Part shown: piece by piece, positions 23,000 to 31,273 of the stretch | Numbering within the stretch: the stretch's first letter is position 1 | Layout: each line of letters begins with the position of its first letter | From: DATKXU01 sp035528905 | Lineage (GTDB): Bacteria > Armatimonadota > UBA5829 > DTJY01 | Reading direction: 5' to 3' | NCBI GenBank assembly: GCA_035528905.1 | Contig: DATKXU010000098.1 | Coordinates: 1 to 31,692 of the forward strand | Length of the DNA: 31,692 nucleotides | Translations under genes and position numbers: made by a program | The notes under the pieces: model-generated | The model's input: the letters and a program-made list of their open reading frames with translations, nothing else | What the model was told of the DNA's origin: nothing | Database searches by the model: none

Positions 23000-23734
23000 C
23001 TAGCGCTCCAGGCCGTAGATTACGAGCGCGGCGCCCACGATGGCAGCCGTTTCCGTTCGCAGAATCCTTGGGCCCAGCGAGACAACGGCGATCCCATCTG
23101 CTCTTGCGGCGGCGATCTCCTCGGCCGTGAAGCCGCCCTCAGGCCCGACGAAGTACGCGATCCTCCCCGCGCCGGCCAATCTCGGCAGTATCGAGGATAG
23201 AGACGGGCCCTTTTCCTCCTCCCATGCGATGATGCGGGCATCGCTGTTCCTCGTGCGTGACAGTGCATCCGCAAGCGGGATCACGCCATTTACGGTCGGC
23301 AGGTGAGTCCTGCCGGACTGCTCCGCCGCTTCTCTGGCTATCGCCCGCCAGCGTTCCAGTCTGCTGTGCATCTTCCCTGCCTGGATTCGGGGCACAGATC
23401 GAGCAGTCTCCGCGATCAGGAAGTCCGCGACGCCGATTTCCGTGCATTTCTGAAGGATGAGGTCGGTTCTCTCGCCTTTCGGGAGGCCCTGGACAAGGGT
23501 CAGATGCACTGACGACTCCACAGCGGGTTCGGCAGCCTCGAGAATTCTCCCAAGGGCCTGCGTGTCATCAAGAATCTCGATCTGGACAATGTACTCGCGG
23601 CCGGAGCCATCCAGCACTGCGACAAGATCGCCTGGGCGGAGGCGAAGGACGCTTCTCATCTGCCTTCGCTGGCCGGCTTCGAAGCTTACTTGGTCGCCGG
23701 AAATCCGGTCTGCCGGAACGTAGAATCTATGCAT
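23000..23734 (-). CDS. rsmE: 16S rRNA (uracil-1498-N3)-methyltransferase RsmE
   Basis: A 244-residue SPOUT-fold methyltransferase for U1498 of 16S rRNA. The N-terminal PUA-like domain begins MHRFYVPADRI and contains RSVLRLRPGDLVAVLDGSG. The SPOUT domain has QGLPKGERTDLILQKCTEIGV, WRAIAREAAEQSGRTHLP, the YFVGPEGGFTAEEI knot loop and LGPRILRTETA, all typical. Length is normal. It begins the minus-strand series rsmE, R3H ATPase, tmk, darA, holB, with 136 nt to the R3H gene. Confidence 0.95.
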   Translation of the reverse strand: MHRFYVPADRISGDQVSFEAGQRRQMRSVLRLRPGDLVAVLDGSGREYIVQIEILDDTQALGRILEAAEPAVESSVHLTLVQGLPKGERTDLILQKCTEIGVADFLIAETARSVPRIQAGKMHSRLERWRAIAREAAEQSGRTHLPTVNGVIPLADALSRTRNSDARIIAWEEEKGPSLSSILPRLAGAGRIAYFVGPEGGFTAEEIAAARADGIAVVSLGPRILRTETAAIVGAALVIYGLER

Positions 23735-23898
23735 GGTGGCCTCGCCTGCGGGTCATTATTCCTTTCCACGGCCATCGGCCTTCTTCCTGTCTGCCGGTGG
23801 GATGCGAGTGGTGTTGTCGAGAAGTAGGCTTCATTTCCAGAGATGCCAATAGGGCGCTCGGTGTGGAAGTTACAGGAGTTCGTAAGCGGAAGACCCGA

Positions 23899-24312
23899 TC
23901 AGATTTTGGGAGTTACGGGGCCTGCGATGGTGGTCGGCTCGGGAGCGCGCTCGATCTCCAAGGTTTCGAGAATGCCCAGCACGTGAGCCATGCTGAGCGG
24001 CTTCACCAGACAGGCGAATACTCCCATTCTGATCGCATTGTCCACGAGCGGGTCACGGGGGTAAGCAGTGATGATGATGACGGGAACGTCCGGATGAAGC
24101 CCGCGTATTCCTTCCAGGGTTTGCAGGTCGTCCGTCCCTGAGAGTTTCAGGTCCAGGAAGATGACTTCAGGCTTGCTCTTCTTCAGGTTCTTAAGGGCGG
24201 ATTCACCGTCCGTGGCTGCGCGGACGCTGTATCCGTGTCGGGTCAGCGCCTCGGAAAACAGCCTGGGGATCTGCGGATCGTCGTCAACTACGAATACGCT
24301 GGTTCCGGCCAT
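23899..24312 (-). CDS. Stand-alone response-regulator receiver protein
   Basis: A 137-residue single-domain CheY-like protein. The acidic pocket is D10-D12, the phosphoacceptor is D54 in VIFLDLKLSG, the switch threonine is T82 in IIITAYP and the lysine is K104 in VKPLS. The last ~18 residues are a short P/T-rich tail with no output domain. No histidine kinase is adjacent. It lies between rsmE and the CBS-GGDEF gene on the same strand, and a link with the latter is only suggested by position. No clear Shine-Dalgarno is seen. Confidence 0.87.
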   Translation of the reverse strand: MAGTSVFVVDDDPQIPRLFSEALTRHGYSVRAATDGESALKNLKKSKPEVIFLDLKLSGTDDLQTLEGIRGLHPDVPVIIITAYPRDPLVDNAIRMGVFACLVKPLSMAHVLGILETLEIERAPEPTTIAGPVTPKI

Positions 24313-24464
24313 AAGCGACGCATCTTGCTGGTGCCGAAGATTTGGGCTACTAGGGGCGCGGAGCCCTTCTGGCCCACATCAATTATCGGCACAAGGGAAC
24401 TTTAACTGTAGCCGCAAAAAGTGCCTGCAACGTCTGGTGATTTCGAATTCAGGGGCAATTCCGG

Positions 24465-25904
24465 CTAGATCAAGGTGGAGATCTGCCGGTTTACGGCATC
24501 GAGTAGGGCGGCAACGGCTGCTCTGTAGATGTCCTGCTTCACCAGGGAGCTGCCGCAGGCGCGCACCTGATGCTGAGGGGTGACTACCAGCGCGGTTACG
24601 AGCACGATATCTTCCTCTGTGGTGCCGCGCACCACGTTGACACTCTCCGCAATGACACCGTACCCGGGCGAGGGCAGAAACTCGGACACGGCATCGGCCG
24701 CCGCCTCTACAACGAGCCTCAAAGCATTCGTGCCCGGCGCGAAGCCACTGTGCGAGCTCCCCCGGACGTCCTCTCCGTTTGCAAGCTCTACCTCGGCGGT
24801 CGCGGTCGAGCCGCTGCCCCAGGAAAGACTCAGGCTCCGGATTCTCAGCCGCCTGTGCTCTCCTGGGACGACCTCTTCCCTGTGCGGCGCTGGCCGCGGA
24901 GCTGGAGCCGCGATGGCGGGTTCCACTTCGGGCGCTTCCGGCGCTGTCTCAGGCGCCGCGATGGCAGGTTCCACCTCCGCCGCTTCTGGCGCTGTCTCAG
25001 GCGCCGCGATGGCAGGTTCCGCCTCAGCCGCTTCTGATGCTGTCTCAGGCGCCGCGACTACTGCGTCCAGGGATGCAACCGCCGCGCTCTGGGCCTTCGC
25101 CACCGTGCATGACTTGCTTGCGAGATTGATCAGGTTGTCCAGAGTCGCCTCGTAGTGGACGAGTTCCCTTTCCTTCGACCGCTTCCCGCCATACACTCCG
25201 ATGGAACCTGTCACAGGCTCCGGCAGGTCGGCGTTCTCCGTCGTCGGAAGCTTTTCGGTCAGCGCGTTCGCCAATTCCCTTGCTTCTACGCTGTTCCTCG
25301 TGGTGACGATGACGAATTCGTCGCCCGCATACCGGCAGAGCATGTCCCGCTCGATGTCTATGCTGGACCGGAGGATCTGCGCTACGTGCTTCAGAACCTT
25401 GTCGCCCGTGATATGGCCGTATTTCTTGTTGAACTGGCCGAACTGGTCGAGGTCAATGAAGATCACCGTGACTTCCTGGCCGCGCCTCAGGGCGGCGATT
25501 CCCCAGTCGCGCATCGAGTCCGCACGAGCCAGGCCCGTTATCGGGTCGAATGACTTCCCCAGCTCTGGAAGGAGGTCGCCTCTTGTCACGACGCCGACTA
25601 AGATCCCGCTGTCCATCACCAGCAGCCGCCCGGAACCAATCTTCGCCATCAGGTCTGCCGCATCGGGGATAGGCATGTCCGGTGGAATGGTGACGAACTC
25701 GCGGTGCATGATATTCTCGATCGGCACGTCGTTGTCCCTGCCGAGAATATCCTGATAGTCCAGCACGCCGACCACATGGTCGTTCTCCAGAACCGGGAGC
25801 CCACCGATGCTGTGGCCCTTCATGAGGATTATGGCGGTCTTGACCTTGTTCGTCGGACTGAGCCGTATGACATCGGTCCTCATGACATCGCGGACGGTCT
25901 TCAT
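24465..25904 (-). CDS. CBS-pair / GGDEF-type protein with Pro-Ala-Glu repeats and an unrecognised C-terminal domain
   Basis: A 479-residue soluble protein. Two CBS motifs (about 1-55 and 60-113) form a Bateman module that usually binds adenine nucleotides. A GGDEF domain follows (DPITGLARADSM at 120; FIDLDQFGQFNKKYGHITGD at 149; active-site AGDEF at 193-197). The first Gly is replaced by Ala, and no RxxD inhibition site is seen at the expected place. Residues ~284-332 hold three 16-residue repeats of the type AAPETAPEAAEVEPAI. The final ~130 residues are a conserved-looking alpha/beta domain (AEVELANG, GTNALRLVVEAA, DIVLVTALVVTP) that I do not recognise. Diguanylate cyclase activity is plausible but unproven. 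Confidence 0.82.
   Translation of the reverse strand: MKTVRDVMRTDVIRLSPTNKVKTAIILMKGHSIGGLPVLENDHVVGVLDYQDILGRDNDVPIENIMHREFVTIPPDMPIPDAADLMAKIGSGRLLVMDSGILVGVVTRGDLLPELGKSFDPITGLARADSMRDWGIAALRRGQEVTVIFIDLDQFGQFNKKYGHITGDKVLKHVAQILRSSIDIERDMLCRYAGDEFVIVTTRNSVEARELANALTEKLPTTENADLPEPVTGSIGVYGGKRSKERELVHYEATLDNLINLASKSCTVAKAQSAAVASLDAVVAAPETASEAAEAEPAIAAPETAPEAAEVEPAIAAPETAPEAPEVEPAIAAPAPRPAPHREEVVPGEHRRLRIRSLSLSWGSGSTATAEVELANGEDVRGSSHSGFAPGTNALRLVVEAAADAVSEFLPSPGYGVIAESVNVVRGTTEEDIVLVTALVVTPQHQVRACGSSLVKQDIYRAAVAALLDAVNRQISTLI
24907..25050. repeat. 48-bp minisatellite, three units, within the CBS-GGDEF gene
   Basis: Units begin GCCGCGATGGC at 24907, 24955 and 25003, exactly 48 bp apart, and a fourth GCCGCG starts at 25051. 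The unit keeps the frame and encodes the 16-residue Pro-Ala-Glu linker repeat. Confidence 0.9.
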
Positions 25905-25952
25905 CAGCCTAAAACTGCCTCTCTAAACGCGTTCCCAGGGATACCTACAAGA

Positions 25953-25989
25953 AGTATATCACGTCCAGGAGCCGTAGTACACTCGTACT
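25953..25989 (-). promoter_or_regulatory. Possible promoter and operator of the CBS-GGDEF gene
   Basis: On the minus strand TATACT (25958-25953) could be a -10, about 50 nt before the start codon, but the -35 is weak. Upstream lies a short palindrome, AGTAC-ACTC-GTACT (25976-25989), at the place expected for an operator between this gene and the divergent hydrolase. Confidence 0.3.
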
Positions 25990-26096
25990 AATACCGGGAT
26001 TTGCCGGAAAGCTGCTCGCATCTGATAGCGTTTCATACCCATAGGCTTGCCGAATCCTGGGTATCTATAAACCCAAGACTATCTGGGGGTGCTGGC

Positions 26097-26825
26097 ATGG
26101 ACGAGGAGACTCGGGGGTTCATCAGGGGCCGCGAGAGCTTCCTGGAGTTCCTGAGCGAATGGGAGTGCACGTGGCCTTCTCCGGCGCTGGCCGATGTCAT
26201 CAGGGAGGCCGCTGGGCCGGAGAACGTTGCGATCGTCGCGGCGGACGTCCTCGTGGGCTTTTGCAGCGCGGGTCGACTCGCCGGCACAAGAGTTGCCAGG
26301 ATAGTGCCTCCCATAGTGGATCTCTTCAAGCGCGCGCATTCGCTCGGCGTGAGGAACTTCGTGCTCCCGCAGGACGCTCACCCGCCGGACTCTCCGGAGT
26401 TCGACGCCTGGGGTCCGCACTGCGTAGTGGGCAGCGAAGAAGCCGAGACCGTCGCCGAGCTGAAGGCGCTTCCGTTCTCCAATCTGTTCGAGGTCATCCC
26501 GAATCAGAACCTCAATGCGGGAATCGGCACGGGGTTTCCGGCCTGGCTGGACGAGCATCGGAATGTGAGGTGCTTCATCGTTGTTGGAGACTGTACCGAC
26601 TTGTGCATCTATCAGACCGCCATGTATCTCAGGCTCCGCGCAGACCAGTTCCGGCTGGACTATGAGGTCATCGTTCCAGAAGACTGCGTGGATACCTTCG
26701 ACATACCGCTCGTTGACGCGAGGAAAAGGGGCGTTCTCCCGCACGACGCGGAGCTCCTTCACTCCCTCTTCCTCTACCACATGGCCGTGAACGGCATCCG
26801 GGTGATTCGGCGGCTCACAGGATAG
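26097..26825 (+). CDS. Isochorismatase-family cysteine hydrolase (nicotinamidase-like)
   Basis: A 242-residue protein of the cysteine-hydrolase fold. AIVAADVLVGFC supplies the catalytic Asp (D50). QDAHPPDSPEF with WGPHCVVGSEEAE matches the nicotinamidase metal site (D93, H95, H108). GDCTDLCIYQTA carries the nucleophile C170. At the position of the catalytic Lys the protein reads VIPNQNLNAG, with no obvious Lys. Nicotinamidase activity, which turns nicotinamide into nicotinate for NAD salvage, is the leading guess, but another amide or an altered mechanism is possible. The ATG at 26097 lies after a G-rich site (GGGGGT); the frame extends to 26001 without support. Confidence 0.75.
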   Translation: MDEETRGFIRGRESFLEFLSEWECTWPSPALADVIREAAGPENVAIVAADVLVGFCSAGRLAGTRVARIVPPIVDLFKRAHSLGVRNFVLPQDAHPPDSPEFDAWGPHCVVGSEEAETVAELKALPFSNLFEVIPNQNLNAGIGTGFPAWLDEHRNVRCFIVVGDCTDLCIYQTAMYLRLRADQFRLDYEVIVPEDCVDTFDIPLVDARKRGVLPHDAELLHSLFLYHMAVNGIRVIRRLTG

Positions 26826-26944
26826 GCGCGCTCTGTGCTAACTTGTCGCTTATCCGGCACGAATCCAACCCGCGGGTGTGCACTCCGCCGCGGACCTTGC
26901 AAGGCCGCTGGCAATCCGGCGCACCGGTCTCCGCAGCAGGCATG

Positions 26945-28027
26945 TCATAGTGGGACAGCGCCGCTGATGTCACCTGAAGGCACGATGACTCGCACCGGAT
27001 AGGAGATCTCGATTCCTTCCTCGCGGTAGCGGCGGTGCAGTGCCTTGATGAATTCGTGGTGAATCAGGTACTGCGAAGCGATGTCCTTCGCGCGAAGGAC
27101 GACAACAAAGTTGATATTCGAATCCCCAAACTCCTTGAAGCGCACCGCCGCCTGGTAGTCCGAGACGGCTCCCGGCACCTCTTGGAGAATCTGGTTAGCC
27201 GTCTCGATGGTCACGCGCTCCACGTGGTCCAGGTCGCTGTTATAGCTGACGCCGCACGACACGTATACGGAGAGCTCCTGGTGCGGCATATTATAGTTCG
27301 TGACTACGCTCTGGATCAGCTTCGAATTCGGTATCAATACCATGTTATTGGCCCACAGGCGTATACGTGTGTTTCGCCATCCGACCTCCTCTACAAAGCC
27401 TTCGTCACCTGAGTCGAGCTTCACGTAGTCTCCGACCTTCACCGATTTGTCAGCCATTACGTAGAACCCCGCAAATATGTTTGCAAGGGTGTCCTGGAGG
27501 GCCAAGGCCACCGCCAGGCCGCCTACACCCAATGTGGCCAGCAGTGCACTGACCTTGTATCCCAATTGCCCGAGTACGAGCACGACCACGAGCGCCCAAA
27601 CGGCGATGTTTGTCAGTTTCTTGAGCAGCTCGATCTGGTAAGCCGCGCTGGCCGGCGCTGCAGATGTGGCATACCACCGGGCGACCGCGTTCACGACCCT
27701 GAGCAGGCCAAACGCTACGATCAGCGTGAAGATGCCCTTGTATATCTGGTTGGTCCTGGTGATGTAATCTGCCAGCCGCGTAGGCTCGAACTTCCATACC
27801 TCCGAGTGCAGGACGGCCAGAGTGGAGCCGTACAGACCTGCTGCGATCACTGCGAGGATCAGAGGGCTCTCCAGGCACTTGAATATCCGGTCGTCCAACT
27901 CCGACTTCGTCGTGCGATAGACTGCCCCAAGCACAACTCGCAAGATCCAGCGCGCGATGAAGGCCAGGAGAATCGAGCCTAGCGCGAAGCCGCCTGCAAT
28001 TATGGTTGTCTTGATAAGATCGGACAT
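26945..28027 (-). CDS. MscS-family mechanosensitive channel
   Basis: A 360-residue inner-membrane protein. Four or so hydrophobic segments occupy residues ~5-175, and the pore-lining helix is TLGVGGLAVALALQDTLANIFAGFYVMAD, with the Gly/Ala-rich pattern of MscS TM3. The beta domain begins VKVGDYVKLDSGDEGFVEEVGWRNTRIRLWANNMVLIPNSKL. The C-terminal alpha/beta domain runs to the end. MscS channels open under membrane tension to release solutes at osmotic downshock. It is divergent from the TPR gene and converges on the nicotinamidase-like gene, with 119 nt between stops. Confidence 0.92.
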   Translation of the reverse strand: MSDLIKTTIIAGGFALGSILLAFIARWILRVVLGAVYRTTKSELDDRIFKCLESPLILAVIAAGLYGSTLAVLHSEVWKFEPTRLADYITRTNQIYKGIFTLIVAFGLLRVVNAVARWYATSAAPASAAYQIELLKKLTNIAVWALVVVLVLGQLGYKVSALLATLGVGGLAVALALQDTLANIFAGFYVMADKSVKVGDYVKLDSGDEGFVEEVGWRNTRIRLWANNMVLIPNSKLIQSVVTNYNMPHQELSVYVSCGVSYNSDLDHVERVTIETANQILQEVPGAVSDYQAAVRFKEFGDSNINFVVVLRAKDIASQYLIHHEFIKALHRRYREEGIEISYPVRVIVPSGDISGAVPL

Positions 28028-28087
28028 GGTGTTTCTTCCCTCCTCTGACTCAAGAGCATAAGACTATGGACGCTTTGTTTCGCGTCA

Positions 28088-28153
28088 CTCCCTGTAGGGA
28101 GTTCGGCGCCATAGCTTATCAAGCCCTGCTCCAGTATAGACCAGGTAGGGCTT
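28088..28153. repeat. Two small hairpins upstream of the TPR gene
   Basis: CTCCC-TGTA-GGGAG lies at 28088-28101. AAGCCCT at 28121-28127 pairs with AGGGCTT at 28147-28153. They lie between the MscS start and the TPR promoter and might be operators or mRNA structures. Confidence 0.35.
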
Positions 28154-28182
28154 CAGGGCAAGGTGTGTCTCGCGTGGCAACG

Positions 28183-28211
28183 TTGACAGCAGGCCTCAAA
28201 TCGTGTAGATT
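28183..28211 (+). promoter_or_regulatory. Promoter of the TPR gene
   Basis: A perfect TTGACA at 28183-28188, a 17-nt spacer and TAGATT at 28206-28211 (4 of 6). Transcription would start near 28218 and give a leader of about 75 nt. This supports the internal start at 28294 over the frame opening at 28066. Confidence 0.55.
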
Positions 28212-28293
28212 TGGTGGTAACAGCGCACTTTCCCCGGGCTGTTGGATGGACGGCATCCGCAGCCCCCTCGCTGTCTCACCGGAGGAATATGAC

Positions 28294-28809
28294 ATGCCTG
28301 CTCAGACCCCGCTCCAGCTCGGCTTGGAATGCCTGAAGGCTGGAAAGATTGACGAGGCGATAGAGTACCTCGAGCGAGCGACCGCCCGGTTCCCCGAAGA
28401 CTACCAGGGTTTCAACTATCTCGGCGTCGCCTACGCGCGGAAGGAGATGTACAACCGCGCCGTAGGCGCATTTCAGGCTGCGCTGCGAATACGCCCCAAT
28501 GTCCCCAGCATCCACTATAACCTCGGATTGGCGTACCAGGCTGACGGCCTTCCTGAGATGGCGAGGGAGGCCTTCCAGAACGCGCTGAGGCTGGAGCCAT
28601 CGTACGACAAGGCCGCAGAAGCCCTAAGGGTTCTCGACGAGCAGGCGTACGAAGAGATGTTCTCGGTCCAGGCTTGTGCGAGGCACGCAGACACGCCTTC
28701 AGAGGGCGTATGCGTATTGTGCCGCCTGCCGGTCTGCAAGCGCTGCAAGAGGGTTATCAACGACCAAATCTTCTGCAGCGCCTGTGCCGCAAAGCAGGCA
28801 CGGAGTTAG
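28294..28809 (+). CDS. TPR protein with a C-terminal zinc finger
   Basis: A 171-residue soluble protein. Three TPR units occupy residues ~5-105: LQLGLECLKAGKIDEAIEYLERA, FNYLGVAYARKEMYNRAVGAFQAA and HYNLGLAYQADGLPEMAREAFQNA. The last ~45 residues are Cys/His-rich (CARHADTPS, CVLCRLPVCKRCKR, FCSACAAK), in the pattern of a B-box-like zinc finger. TPR units bind other proteins. The partner is unknown. GGAGGA at 28281-28286 sits 7 nt before the ATG. It is followed by a dehydrogenase gene after 6 nt. Confidence 0.82.
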   Translation: MPAQTPLQLGLECLKAGKIDEAIEYLERATARFPEDYQGFNYLGVAYARKEMYNRAVGAFQAALRIRPNVPSIHYNLGLAYQADGLPEMAREAFQNALRLEPSYDKAAEALRVLDEQAYEEMFSVQACARHADTPSEGVCVLCRLPVCKRCKRVINDQIFCSACAAKQARS

Positions 28810-28815
28810 TCAAAG

Positions 28816-29751
28816 GTGGATATAGGATTCATCGGCCTTGGGACGATGGGCCGCCCCATGGTTCGCAATCTCCTCAAAGCCGGCCACAAGGTCACCATCT
28901 ACGGCCGTCGGAAGTCCGTCGTGGATGAGTTTGTCGCGGCCGGCGCTTTCGCGGCCGGGTCACCCTGCGAGGCCGCGCAGGCGTCCGATGTTGTCATCAC
29001 CATGCTTCCCGATTCTCCGGATGTGAAGCAGGTGGTCGCGGGCGAAGGCGGCGTTCTCCGGGGCGCGCGCCCCGGCACGGTCGTCGTGGACATGAGCACC
29101 ATTTCCCCGTCCGTGGCACGCGATATCTTCGGGCTTGCCGCCGCGAAGGGCGTGGATTTCCTGGATGCCCCCGTCAGCGGTGGGGAGACAGGCGCTGTCG
29201 CCGGCACGCTCTCCATCATGGTCGGGGGAAAGCAGGAAGTCTACGAGAAGTGCGTGCCGGTGTTCCAGGCACTGGGGAAGAACGTCACATACATGGGCGA
29301 GAGCGGCGCCGGGCAGATGACCAAGCTGTGCAACCAGGTCATCTGCGCTCTGAACATCCAGGCGGTGTGCGAGGGCCTGATGCTCGGCGCGAAGGCCGGC
29401 CTCGACATGGAGAAGCTGCTCTCCGTGGTCTCCGCCGGCGCAGCCGGTTCGTGGATGCTGTCCAGTCTCGCGCCGAAGATGCTCGCGCGCGACTTCGAGC
29501 CCGGCTTCAAAGTCAGGCTACAGCAGAAGGACCTTCGCCTCGCGCTGGCCGCCGCGGAGGAATTGAAGCTCCCGCTCCCGGCCGCGAGGCTCGTTCATCA
29601 GTTGTTCCGCGCAGTGGAGGCCGCCGGGATGGGCGAGAAAGGCACCCAGGCGCTGATCGCCGCCCTCGAAAAGCTCGCGGAGAGCACCGTTTCCGGTGCA
29701 GCGCGTCGGGATGCGCACGAAAGCCCGCCTGAGACGGATTCATCCTGCTAG
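28816..29751 (+). CDS. Beta-hydroxyacid dehydrogenase (3-hydroxyisobutyrate / tartronate-semialdehyde reductase type)
   Basis: A 311-residue NAD(P)-dependent enzyme. The Rossmann motif is IGFIGLGTMGRPMVRNLLKAGH at residues 3-24. TMLPDSPDV and VVDMSTISPSVAR follow. The substrate motif is DAPVSGGETGAVAGTLSIMVGG, and GAGQMTKLCNQV contains the catalytic Lys. The C-terminal helices include DFEPGFKVRLQQKDLRLAL. These define the family that includes 3-hydroxyisobutyrate dehydrogenase, GarR and GHB reductases. The exact substrate is not fixed by sequence. A GTG start lies 6 nt after the TPR stop. The final ~20 residues are not conserved. Confidence 0.88.
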   Translation: MDIGFIGLGTMGRPMVRNLLKAGHKVTIYGRRKSVVDEFVAAGAFAAGSPCEAAQASDVVITMLPDSPDVKQVVAGEGGVLRGARPGTVVVDMSTISPSVARDIFGLAAAKGVDFLDAPVSGGETGAVAGTLSIMVGGKQEVYEKCVPVFQALGKNVTYMGESGAGQMTKLCNQVICALNIQAVCEGLMLGAKAGLDMEKLLSVVSAGAAGSWMLSSLAPKMLARDFEPGFKVRLQQKDLRLALAAAEELKLPLPAARLVHQLFRAVEAAGMGEKGTQALIAALEKLAESTVSGAARRDAHESPPETDSSC

Positions 29752-29761
29752 AAAGCTCTCC

Positions 29762-31141
29762 TCACGCTCGGCCGGCCTTTAGGTCTTGAGTAAGCTGCTC
29801 CACAGTGCTTCTCAGCGATGGGTCTTTGCCCAATAGAGCCTCGATTCGGCGGCATGCGTGGAGGACTGTCGCGTGGTCCCGGCCGCCGAACACCTTTCCG
29901 ATCGCCGCCAGCGAGCATGCGGTGAGCGCGCGGGAAAGGTACATGGCCACATGGCGCGGCGTGACCAGGTCTCTCCGCCGGCTCTCGCTTTGCAGGTCGT
30001 GAGCGTCCACGCCGAACGCCCGGGCAACTGCGCGCTGGATCGCGTCCGGCGTCAGCTCGGACAGCTTCTTCTCGACGATGTAGCGCTCCAAAACCTCCTT
30101 TGCCAGCCGGACGGAGAGAGGCACTTTCATCAGGGAGCTGTATGCCAGCAGCGTTACCAGCGCTCCCTCGAGGGCTCGTACGTTCGTGGGGATCAGGTTG
30201 GCGATGCACTCCAGGACGGGAAGCGAGATGCCGATTCCCTCGGCGAGGGCCTTGTTCTGCAGGATCGCTATCCTGGTCTCCAAGTCCGGCGGCGCGAGGT
30301 CTACCACAAGCCCCGACTCGAAGCGCGATCTCAGCCGCTCCTCGAAAGGATTCAAGTCCCTCGGCGACCTGTCGCTGGAGAGCACGATCTGCTTGTCCAT
30401 CTGATACAGCGTGTTGAACGTGTGGAAAAACTCCTCCTTGGTTCGCTCCTTCCCGGCGAGAAACTGCACGTCGTCCACGAGCAGGATGTCCACGCTCCTG
30501 TAATTCTGCCTGAAGTCTTCGGAGCGGTGTTCGCGCAGGGCTGTTACGTAATGGGAGGTGAACAGCTCGCCGGATACGTAGGCGATTCGCACGCTGGGGT
30601 GCCGCGCCATGGCGTGGTGGCCGATCGCCTGTAGAAGGTGTGTCTTGCCGAGGCCGGGGCCTCCGTACAGGAAGAACGGGTTATAGACGCGGCCGGGCTT
30701 CTCGGCGATGGCTTTCGCGGCCGCGTGAGCCAGTCTGTTGCACGGGCCGACCACGAAGTTCGTGAAGACGTACTTGTCGTTCAGTGGCAGGGATATCGGG
30801 CTGATGATGCCGCCGGTCGGCCTGGCTTCTTTTGCCTTGCTCGGCCGCTTCTCCGGCTCGCGAGGCGCGACAGCGAAGATCACCTGAAGCTCGGGCCCGA
30901 ATGTCGTTTCGAGGGCTGTCTTCAACAGCTCGGCGTATTTCTCCAGGTAGAGCTTAGCAAGCTCACTCGCGGCTCCTATGGTGGCGGTATTCCCATCAAT
31001 GGAGATGGGCTTGGCCGTGTTGAGGAAACTCTCGAAGACCGGACGGCTGATCTCAGGGGCCAGGAGAGAAAGGGCTTTCTCCCAGGCCTGCCTGAAAGCG
31101 ATCAGGGCGTCGCTCTCACCGAACTGGAGCTGCTCGTCCAA
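29762..31141 (-). CDS. dnaA: Chromosomal replication initiator protein DnaA
   Basis: A 459-residue initiator. Domain I is residues ~10-90, then a short charged domain II linker (93-110). The AAA+ core follows, with Walker A GGPGLGKTH at 160-168, Walker B LLVDDVQF at 220-227, the arginine finger in LRSRFESGL near 270-278, and VRALEGAL as sensor 2. Domain IV has the DnaA signature GGRDHATVLHA at 419-429, where DHT of E. coli is DHA. It starts at TTG 31141 with GGAGGA 5-6 nt upstream. dnaN does not follow: the gene ends 10 nt from the convergent dehydrogenase. Its promoter is visible, but no DnaA boxes are seen beside it. Confidence 0.96.
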   Translation of the reverse strand: MDEQLQFGESDALIAFRQAWEKALSLLAPEISRPVFESFLNTAKPISIDGNTATIGAASELAKLYLEKYAELLKTALETTFGPELQVIFAVAPREPEKRPSKAKEARPTGGIISPISLPLNDKYVFTNFVVGPCNRLAHAAAKAIAEKPGRVYNPFFLYGGPGLGKTHLLQAIGHHAMARHPSVRIAYVSGELFTSHYVTALREHRSEDFRQNYRSVDILLVDDVQFLAGKERTKEEFFHTFNTLYQMDKQIVLSSDRSPRDLNPFEERLRSRFESGLVVDLAPPDLETRIAILQNKALAEGIGISLPVLECIANLIPTNVRALEGALVTLLAYSSLMKVPLSVRLAKEVLERYIVEKKLSELTPDAIQRAVARAFGVDAHDLQSESRRRDLVTPRHVAMYLSRALTACSLAAIGKVFGGRDHATVLHACRRIEALLGKDPSLRSTVEQLTQDLKAGRA

Positions 31142-31197
31142 CTGGCTTCCTCCGCGCTGCCGCCGGTGGCATTAGGGGAGCGGCATGTGGCCGGGTA

Positions 31198-31226
31198 ATT
31201 ATATCAGAACGGCGGCGCCCCATCAA
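31198..31226 (-). promoter_or_regulatory. dnaA promoter
   Basis: On the minus strand TTGATG (31226-31221, 4 of 6), a 17-nt spacer and a perfect TATAAT (31203-31198). Transcription would begin near 31191 and give a 50-nt leader to the TTG start. Confidence 0.65.
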
Positions 31227-31273
31227 ACGGTTTTTTCCCGACTAGGGAGGCTAGGGAGAAACGGTAGGCCGGA

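Noticed and set aside
28066..28293. N-terminal extension of the TPR protein
   Set aside because: It runs through two hairpins and the promoter. A strong GGAGGA site marks the ATG at 28294.
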